From positions 1 to 37,062 of the forward strand of contig JADNYV010000340.1 in the NCBI GenBank assembly GCA_015501055.1: a DNA stretch of 37,062 bases. Reading direction: 5' to 3'. Of this stretch, positions 29,291 through 37,062 are shown piece by piece; position 1 is the first letter of the stretch, and each line of letters begins with the position of its first letter. The DNA comes from Mucidula mucida. Lineage: Eukaryota; Basidiomycota; Agaricomycetes; Agaricales; Physalacriaceae. A program made the translations under genes and the position numbers. The notes under the pieces are model-generated. The model was not told the origin of the DNA, searched no databases, and saw only the letters and a list, made by a program, of their open reading frames with translations.

Positions 29291-31127
29291 TTCGCGGGTC
29301 CCATCATTGTGAGTCAAAACAATAGGGCACGTTGGCGCTTAAGGCGCGGATCTCCAGACATCGATTTTCCTGTTGTTGGTCATTAGCGATGCAGGGTAAA
29401 ATAAAAGACGTATGCGGACGCGAGCGCTCATCGGAGGCGGTGCCGAGCACATTGTACCAGAATACAGTATTACTCGGAGGCTGTTAAAGCAGTGAAAGAG
29501 AGACTAGAGCTCGTTGTGTGCCCATTCCTGTGTGTACGGATTCCACATCAGCAGCAAAGCAATCATGGTGTCAATTTCAAAGCCCGCTCTCGTACCTTGG
29601 AGTCGAGAAAATCGATGGACGGATTGGCGAGAGTGAAAGCAAAACTATATTGGTGTGACGGCAATTCCGCTGGTGCGTTCGTTGCTCTTCAACGTAAGGG
29701 ATAGCGGAGATGTAGCATCGAGGACACGATACCAAAAGTTTGAGTGTATTCAAGTGTACACCACACGACACTGTGACCAACGATCTACGTGAGCGATGAA
29801 TGGAGAGAGATAGAAGAGTCACTTGTGCATTCATTATTCGGTCAATCGATTGGACCCATGGTACCAAGAAGGAAAGAAGGCACATCATCTCTTCGAGGCG
29901 TGCTATCTGAGAAATCATCCCACAAAGTTACTATGGTCGGGGTCAATATGTCGAATACGGATACAAAGCAATACCCGAGGAGACTGACAAAGATGACTGG
30001 CTAGGCGCCCAGTAACTGCGCATCTGGCCTTGAATAGCACTGATATGCATCAGAGTTCCTGCGCCGCGCCGACGACAACGCATGCCAAAGGAACACTGCC
30101 CTCCAAGTCATTCCTCGTACTGTATTAATATGTCGTACATGTCTGATTCTGATAAATAGTGAGCACGTGGCACTCCGGAATGAGGAGATGCAGCAGCCAT
30201 GAGCTTTTATGTAGATGCGACACAGCCATGCACCGAGACCTACTCACCGTTGTTTAGTACAGGCAACACGTCAGCCATCATGACAGCCCTTCGAGTGCCT
30301 GTAATTGCCAGCCGACGGCCACCTATTTCGTGTTTTACTTAAAATGTGGCGGGAGGCTATCAGCATTGCGATCATGGGCGGCAAAATAACACAATATTAG
30401 CCCAAAATAATATGGGGATCAGACCGCTCTTGAGACGCACGTCGCCGCCGTGGCCTACAATTGCCGTTGACATCGTCGTAAACGGTGGGAAGCAAGATGT
30501 GATGGTGCCAACAAATATCAACAAGGCCGCGTCCCTGTCGATCTTTTCCTACGCTGTCCCACGAGTGTCTTTGTTGACAATGTCTGGAGATCACTAAGGA
30601 AGGAAGGTTTTATTCTCGGTCCGTGGTAAGAATTGCATGCCAAGCGACCCCGAAAAACCTGAAAGCATTTTGAAAGCATGTCTGCCCATGTAGTATTCAC
30701 ACCAGTTGAGGTTTCAGGCCCGACTAACGGGTGTGAACAAAAAGATGCCTCAGTGCCTCAGAGGTGACCATTTATTTCGATCTTTCATGCCTATGATTGA
30801 CTTGAACTCGTTAGATCTGCGTACGACTGAGAATACACAAGGACCTTTTTTCCTGCGGCTTAATCGAAACTTGCTCAGATGCTGCCCAACAAATCCCCTC
30901 AATTGAGTCATTACAGTCGCGTCAGCCCATTCTCCTCATACCAAAGTCGCCTCTTCAAAGTTTCGATCCAATAACAATAACAAAACACACCTTGCCACTG
31001 CCTCGTCGATTGAGAACAAAGCGCGACGATAACTAAAAAAGCTCTCCTCACGTGTGTTTGCCGATGTCAGTCGCGCATGTGGTTGTAAGTCACGCTTCCC
31101 GTCCGACCTCGATCGGCTCTCGCGGTG
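29291..31127. other. Long intergenic region between divergent ABC and MFS genes
   Basis: About 1.8 kb with no recognised gene. ATG frames at 30346-30597 (83 aa) and 30706-30906 (66 aa), and antisense frames around 29577-29918, carry no motif I know and no supporting splice sites. The region can serve as promoter space for both divergent transporters. I saw no F1/F2 repeats here. Confidence 0.4.
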
Positions 31128-31134
31128 TATATAG
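31128..31134 (+). promoter_or_regulatory. TATA-like element of the MFS gene
   Basis: TATATAG lies 58 bases before the ATG at 31186. Confidence 0.4.
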
Positions 31135-31185
31135 AGCACGGCAAGGTAAGAACCGTCTTGCTTCTCACTTTCCGACCGCTTTCCA

Positions 31186-33257
31186 ATGGCGGAGACGCAG
31201 CAACAAACGGCCACGCTATCCAACCCCACAGCAACTCATTCCGATGACAAGACTGACCCACCCAGTACAGACTCGGACGCGGCAACACAGGAATTGGAAG
31301 AAGACATAATCGTCGACTGGGACGGCCCAGATGACCCGGGAAACCCGAAGACGTACGTGATTCGCTCATGCATCCGAGCCTTTCGTGCACATGAGGTACT
31401 ATAGCTGGTCATACAAGAAGAAATGGGGCGCAACCATAACGGTGTCCCTATTCACACTCATGAGTCCAATCTCGTCGGACATGCTCGCGCCAGCGAACCG
31501 CGCCCTTCGAGAGGACCTGGGAATCCACAGTCAAGTGATCCTGGCTATGACCGTATCCATTTTTATTCTTGCCTACGCCGTTGGTCCTTTGGTTAGCCTT
31601 TCAGATTAAACATCTCTCTTTTGTCATTTGACCACAGGTAACAGGTAATTGGCCCGCTGAGCGAAATATACGGTCGACAAAAGGTACTCCAGATCGGCAA
31701 TCTTCTCTACTTTGGTGCGTTCCGAACGGCATATTCGCTGTAACCTATTTGAAATATACTTTAGCGTGGAATCTGGCGTGTGGTTTCGCGCAGAACCAGC
31801 AGCAGCTGCTCGCATTTCGATTCCTCAGTGGCCTCGGTGGATCTGCACCTCTCGCAGCAGGCGGAGGCACATTGGCCGATTTATGGCGTCCAGAGGAACG
31901 AGGGAAAGCCGTTTCCATTTATGCTTTGGCCCCGCTCTTGGGTCCGGTCATTGGTCCTATTGCCGGAGGATGGATCGCAGAGAAGACGACGTGGAGATGG
32001 GCTGTGAGTTCAGCATGACGTTTATTCTTCAATAATGAAAAACTGACATGCGTCTTCAGTTCTGGGCTACATGTATTGCCGATCTCATCATTCAAGGCCT
32101 TGGGCTACTATTTCTTCGAGAAAGTAAGCCTGCACGGCACCAGCAGACGTACGCTATGCTAATAATCTATACAGCGTACGCCCCGGTTCTACTAGAACGA
32201 AAAGCCAAAGCCTTACGCAAAAGCATGGATCTAGAGAAGGGACGTCGGCGCGTTAGAACCGTTTACGAAAAGGCGGAAGCTCGCGAGTACGTCTACTCAT
32301 CCATACCACCTCCCACATCTTATTATCATCGCCAACAGCTGGAAATCAATCTTCGGGCAAGCACTATCGCGTCCATTTGCTTTATTCGCATACGAACCAG
32401 TCGTGCAAGTCGTCGCCATTTACACCGCATTCTCTTTTGGCATCCTCTATCGTTCGTTTTCCATGCTGTTGCCTTTCTCAAACTCTATCCTCTTACACGA
32501 GTATTACTACAGTCTTCTTCACGACAATACCACGCATCTTCGCCGACGTGTACCACTTTGGTTCTGGTATCACCGGTCTGCACTACATCGCCCTCGGGGT
32601 GGGACTCGGCTCCGCAGCTCAAGTAAACGCGCATTACATGGACAAGGTCTACGTTCGCTTGAAAGAAAGTCATGGCGGCGTCGGCAGACCCGAGTTTCGT
32701 GTTCGTACGTTGTTCATCCCTTTGACAGAACTTTCGAACTGTTGCTGACCGTTATGCGTCTTAGCGTCCATGGTACCAGGATCAATAATCTTCCCCATAG
32801 GTATTCTCATCGCAGGTTGGTGCGCAGATGCCGGCGTGCATTGGATCGGACTAGATATTGGACTTGCGTTAGTGGGCTGCGGGATGATCCTCATTTCACA
32901 GAGCATGCAGGCCTACATAGTTGACTGTTTTACACTCTATGCCGCGTCAGGTATGGATCTGGCAGCTTCTTCGATCTCCTTCAAAACTGATTTATTCGTG
33001 AAGCCATATCCGCGGTAAACTGTCTGAGATCGTTGGCGGGCTTTGGATTTCCCCTCTTCGCACCGGCGATGTACGCCAAGCTTGGCTACGGGAAGGGCGG
33101 GACGATATTGGCTGTAGTTGCGATTGCGATAGGATGTCCCGCGTGAGTGTTCCTCGAAATAGTGATTCGGTCAAACTAATTCCATGCTTCTAGCCCGTTC
33201 GCTTTCTGGAAGTACGGAGAGAGACTACGCGAGAAGAGCCACTTCTCCCAAAGGTAA
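31186..33257 (+). CDS. Major facilitator superfamily transporter, DHA1/polyamine-like (11 exons)
   Basis: Exons are 31186-31352, 31405-31591, 31645-31714, 31765-32003, 32060-32123, 32175-32286, 32339-32451, 32513-32704, 32765-32950, 33004-33142 and 33194-33257 (510 aa). All introns are 50-61 nt GT-AG and the frame is kept throughout. The acidic cytoplasmic N-terminus ends IIVDWDGPDDPGNPKTWSYK, typical of fungal drug:H+ antiporters. The first loop has GPLSEIYGRQKV (motif A). RFLSGLGGSAPLAAGG and PLLGPVIGPIAGGWIAE (motif C type) follow. The long central loop ERKAKALRKSMDLEKG precedes helices 7-12 and the tail RLREKSHFSQR. It is expected in the plasma membrane, exporting small organic molecules or polyamines by proton exchange. 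The substrate cannot be told. The SDR gene converges on it from the right. Confidence 0.9.
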
Positions 33258-33278
33258 ACAGAACTTTTGTCCCCTTAG

Positions 33279-33322
33279 ATGTCGTAGTATGCTACTATAG
33301 ATGTCGTAGTATGCTACTATAG
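33279..33322 (+). repeat. Exact 22-bp tandem duplication behind the MFS stop codon
   Basis: Two adjacent identical 22-base units, 33279-33300 and 33301-33322, begin 22 bases after the MFS stop. Each contains the inverted repeat TAGTATGCTACTA, so the transcript would form two identical small hairpins in its 3' end, or a larger one between units. Confidence 0.9.
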
Positions 33323-33597
33323 AAAATCTAATACACGCAACTTCCGCAATACAATCGTGCTTGTTAAGTTTCATCTAATAAACCGTCGTTTCGATACTCT
33401 CATGTCCCGCTCTAGTCTCTGTGTCTCAACTGCCGGGATAGGAATCGCCCTCAGCTAGTCAAATCGGTTCTTTCAACGACGACTAGTATGTCCTTCCAAA
33501 ATGAATCACAATCGAAGACAGTTGTCAGAGGGGAAATAAGAATGGGATATACGATTTAAGTATATGATTAGGTTCTTTCCACTATAGGACCACTGTC

Positions 33598-34741
33598 TCA
33601 AGGATTCACAAGAGAAAGGCCTCCATCGAGCGAGACACACGCTCCAGTAGCATACGTACATGCCGCCAAATACACCGCCGTCATCGCCATCTCCGCCTCC
33701 CTGTTCAACAAAGTTAAAAAAATCACTATCACTAGGAGTCACCACTCACGTCCCAGCCCGTCCCAATGGTGGCGGCACACTACAGCCCGGAAGCGGTGTA
33801 TCCATATTCTGGAGACTCTCCGCGGGAACCATCTCCGAAGCGAAAGGACCTGGGTGGATAACATTGACACGAATGGGAATTTTGCGGCTCATGAAATCTG
33901 CCGCAAGCCCTATCGAGACTTTCTCCAGCGCGGTCTTTGAGGCTCCGTACGCCGACTGCGGTGAGCAAGCGTGTCAATGAATATGCACAAATAGTTCAAA
34001 ATTGAAACCCGCCCTACACTGAGGATGGGTATGAAATATTGGAGAGACACCGACACGGACCCAACGTTGATCACACACGCAGTGCTCCCCCGCGCCTCTG
34101 CGCCCTTAACGAGGAGCTCGGAAAACGCCCGGACCACGAAGAACGCGGCAAACGCGTTGATGCCAAACACGTCGTGCCACCCAGCGAACGTCTCGTGCTG
34201 GAACCCGGCGTCTGCCTTGCCCGCGACGTAGTTCGCCATCTTCTTTTCGAAGAAATCGGGGGACGTAGAGGGTAACGGACCGCTGATGCCTGCGCTTTGG
34301 AAAAGATGAGTATGAGGACGAGGTGATGTGATGCGACGGCGTACTTGTTAACGAGAATATCGAGTCGCCCATCTGTGGCCTGGATGTGCTCGGCGGCCTC
34401 ATCGATACTCGCTTGGTCCGTCACGTCCATGCGTAGTCTAAACCATATTGGTCGGGTGTGAACTATCTTGGATATGCCACATACGGGATCAGGACGCCCT
34501 CTTTGGCGGACACCGACGCAGCCGCCGCGCGGAGCGTCTCGTCACGCCGACCAGTGATGTAGACTTTCGCGCCGTTCGCGGCGAAGCCCTTTGCGATTGC
34601 GAAGCCACTGTGAAGAGGATCAGTTGATCGTCTCTGTGTAGATGAGGGGATGAGTGCTCACATTCCGGTGCCGCCACCAGTGACGAGGGCGACTTGGCCG
34701 GTAAGAGACATGATGTTGGAGACGTTCAGCTGAGACATCAT
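33598..34741 (-). CDS. Short-chain dehydrogenase/reductase (6 exons)
   Basis: Exons (descending) are 34741-34662, 34607-34485, 34437-34345, 34294-34018, 33955-33750 and 33700-33598 (293 aa from the first ATG). A second in-frame ATG at 34711 gives MSLTGQVALVTGG and is an alternative start. The Rossmann motif TGGGTGIGFAIAKGF indicates NAD(P)H binding. VYITGRRDE, the DVTD adenine-site motif and LVNNAGISG follow. The active site has Ser in VINVGSVSVS and YGASK (Tyr and Lys), with the INVIHPGPF-type loop (VNVIHPGPFASEM) and the end VSLDGGLSLVNP. All catalytic residues are present, so it is probably an active cytosolic oxidoreductase of the classical SDR type. The substrate is unknown. It is tail-to-tail with the MFS gene, about 340 bases apart. 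Confidence 0.9.
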
Positions 34742-35627
34742 AGAGTGAATTAGAGCAGGGTACTTCCTGTCCTTGCCACATCCAGACTTTAACCTGACCA
34801 AGCCGCTCTGTATATGATGACTGTCGAATCCCTAGTTCCTGAATCAAAGATGAATAATACTAACAACACTCGCGATATGTCATCTAGGGCAGAGAAGAGC
34901 CTGGCGTTCGTTGGTCATCTGCAAATCATTACTCATCAGCGGCGCAGCATGTATTTTTTGTCAGCACTTGACCTTCCATGTAGGGCCATCAAGTACGCGT
35001 TGTTCTGCACAAGGAGAGGTTTTGGCTGAATTAACGTGTATTCTGTGTCAGCGACGCACAGAGAGTAAACAAAAATACATTTCGTTTATTGACTTACGCC
35101 CGTGTATCGATTCCTGACTATATTGATTATGCGTAACTGGGGCAATCCATTTCTCCACTGTTTTCTGCACTGTCTTCGTCTCCGACATAACGCTCGGTGC
35201 ATGGGATTGATGGAGCGGGTGTGAGGTGGAAGGAGTAAGTACTCGTGAAGTGTGGTGACGGCAGGCTCTGTGTGTGCTTCCTCTTCGATGGAGCAGTCGT
35301 GGAGGTACATCGTCAGATGGAGGTGTGAGGGTGCATCTTCATATGGAGCGCTGGTGCGTACACATAGTGCGGGGTGACCTCGCGTGTCCCGGGTGAGACG
35401 TCTTCGTGTCGTGGTGACTTGAAGAAGGATAAGCTTCAGCGGTTCTGAACGCGATTCGCGCGTCACTTTTGAGAATTTTGACAATAGTTTCGACTCGCAA
35501 GGTAAAATGCATCCACCGGGTAAGTTTTACGAAGGCCGTGTGAAAGTGGCGGCCGGCAATCACCGGCATTTCCTGACATTTGCCACTTAATTAATGCTTT
35601 GCCTCCTTCCACCAAAGCATCAAGTCC
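34742..35627. other. Intergenic, no gene seen
   Basis: Short frames only, none with recognisable motifs. The region contains the promoter of the SDR gene (minus) and the leader of the F-box gene (plus). An antisense frame over 35086-35484 is rich in basic residues and has no domain. Confidence 0.4.
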
Positions 35628-36939
35628 ATGAGGAAGGCAGACAACCTCTCCATCCAAAAAGCGGATATCGCCTTTCCGTTTGAACTCTTCAACTCCATTC
35701 TGGAGAATGTGGTCGACTGCCAAACACTCGCCAACTGTGCGTTAGTCAATCGCACTGGGGGCGGCGCTCTCAAGAGCTTCTATTCCGAAAAGTCTCCCTG
35801 CATACTTTCCGCAATAACTTGGAGAAACTCCTCCGACTCCTTGTAGACTCGCCGCATATACGCCTCCTCATCAGAGAGCTGTACATATACAGCTTATCAG
35901 TCAAGCGTAGACAGCCCGCCGAGTTTGATCGCAATGTAGCATTCGTCATTTCATGTGTTACCAACCTTGCCCACATCTATCTGCAATTCAAGGCAGTCGG
36001 ATATCAGAGCCGAGAGGACCTCCCAGACTTTCTTACCGCGACTGTGCGCCCAGCGCTTCGGCAGCTGCAGCATCTGCAGTCCGTGACTTTCTCCGACTAA
36101 TATATGGCACAAAACGCCGTCGACATGTTTAGGGCCTGTGATGGCTTGACAGTTCGCAAAATCGTAATTAGTGATTGCGAAGGGGTTTTTTTCTGTCGAG
36201 CAATCATCCGCCGCTGACTGTTTACTCTCATTCCCCAATGTGACTGAGATTGAGTTCCTCGGAGGGTGGTTTGAAGCGTCGCTCATTCATCCATGGCTAT
36301 CGCACCCTATAAACATCTTTCCCCGGCTGCGCACCATGACCTTTGGGGCGTACGAGAGTCGCGGAGTGAATGACATGCACCTCAACCACTCTCACCGAAC
36401 GGACTCCCAGGGGTGCGCTGTATCAAAGTTGTGTGGCACGAGAAGTTCGTAACCGGATTACCTGAAAACCAAGCGGTAAGGCCTCGTTATTCCGCGTTTG
36501 TGTTCCCGTAGTTGAACTCTTTCCAGTGCCAAACTCTGCTATGGAGGAAGGAATGCCAGTGCTCGCCATTGGTACTTTCCCCGAAGTGACTCGAATACTG
36601 CATTGACGTCTATAATGACATTGCCATTGTCTGGTGGTGTCGCGTCTTCGGACACCTGAAACAAGCGTCATCGAGATACTCAAGCTCGTCGTGTACACGG
36701 CGGGCGAGGATCTGACCAATCTGGAACCATGGGCCAAGCTGGATGGGATACTCTCCAGCTGGAGATTCCGTTCGTTGAAAGAGTTGACGGTACAGTTTTG
36801 GGTGACTTCGTTCAAAGGACCTGGGGAGCGTCAGAACGATGGACGGATGCAGTTGTCGAGACTGGAGTTTCCGGAGGTGGCAAGGAAAGCGAAGGTGCAG
36901 ATCTTCATTGACTCGTCGCGTTCTCCAGAGCTCTGGTAA
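35628..36939 (+). pseudogene. F-box protein gene with frameshifts
   Basis: From the ATG at 35628 the F-box core reads FPFELFNSILENVVDCQTLANCALVNRT. The sequence then continues one base out of frame as WGRRSQELLFRKVSLHTFRN, then LLIRELYIYSLSV and TNLAHIYLQFKAVGY, up to TVRPALRQLQHLQSVTFSD. A TAA follows at 36098-36100. Family-like sequence goes on beyond it (FRACDGLTVRKIVISDCEG). It shifts again at a run of seven T at about 36185 into LLSFPNVTEIEFLGGWFE and INIFPRLRTMTFGAYES. A final open piece (36634-36939) ends RSPELW. F-box proteins recruit targets to SCF ubiquitin ligases through Skp1. With three breaks this is a pseudogene, unless homopolymer errors in the assembly explain some of them. 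Confidence 0.6.
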
Positions 36940-37062
36940 CGCTCGTGATACTAGTACATTTTGGGCGTGCATCTGTTCGGTGGCGTGTGATCTTGGCAGA
37001 AGGAATCGTGGACACCACATTTATGACGGGTGGAGGGATGTCGAAGATCATGTAACCTGTTT

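Noticed and set aside
31128..34741. Biosynthetic gene cluster around the MFS and SDR genes
   Set aside because: No backbone enzyme such as a polyketide synthase, peptide synthetase or terpene synthase is present, so the neighbourhood alone does not support a cluster.

Overview
The window looks like nuclear DNA of a mushroom-type basidiomycete (Agaricomycetes). The evidence is many short GT-AG introns of 43-76 nt, gene families expanded in that class (MYND-finger, BTB and F-box proteins, two-domain stalked membrane proteins), and one nuclear-type tRNA-Arg. There are no operons. Exon models were built by hand from splice sites and frame continuity.

Left half (1 to about 15.8 kb): a repeat-rich, decayed compartment. 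It holds a frameshifted BTB pseudogene (2901-4594), a kinase-like relic (5450-6019, minus), and a local duplication. In the duplication, a decayed ankyrin+MYND gene (minus) sits head-to-head with a small intact 99-100 aa ORF (plus). The copies are at about 7.1-11.0 kb and 12.4-15.7 kb, with a trace of an older third copy near 6.8 kb. Between them lie many diverged copies of two repeat families (called F1 and F2 here) with tRNA-like promoter boxes, probably SINE-like. A tRNA-Arg(ACG) gene lies at 14760-14831 (minus).

Right half (about 15.8 kb to the end): gene-dense, and I saw no F1/F2 copies. Two MYND-finger paralogues (15832-17928 and 20958-22896) flank a single-pass membrane protein (18880-20738). 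Next is an unusual gene (23454-26271) with a helical N-terminus, possibly HeLo-like, and three tandem receiver-like (REC/CheY-like) repeats. Its last repeat is interrupted by a 452-bp Mutator-like MITE with 71-78 bp terminal inverted repeats, a 9-bp target-site duplication, telomere-like CCCTAA motifs and a perfect 12-bp hairpin. Then come a 12-exon ABC transporter (26618-29222, minus), an 11-exon MFS transporter (31186-33257, plus), a 6-exon short-chain dehydrogenase (33598-34741, minus) converging on it, and an F-box gene with frameshifts (35628-36939).

The most notable items are the receiver-repeat gene with its transposon insertion, the small ORF that stayed open in both duplicates while its partner gene decayed, and the dense tRNA-like repeats of the left half. 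The ABC, MFS and SDR genes could be a small transport/metabolism neighbourhood, but nothing in the sequence proves joint regulation.
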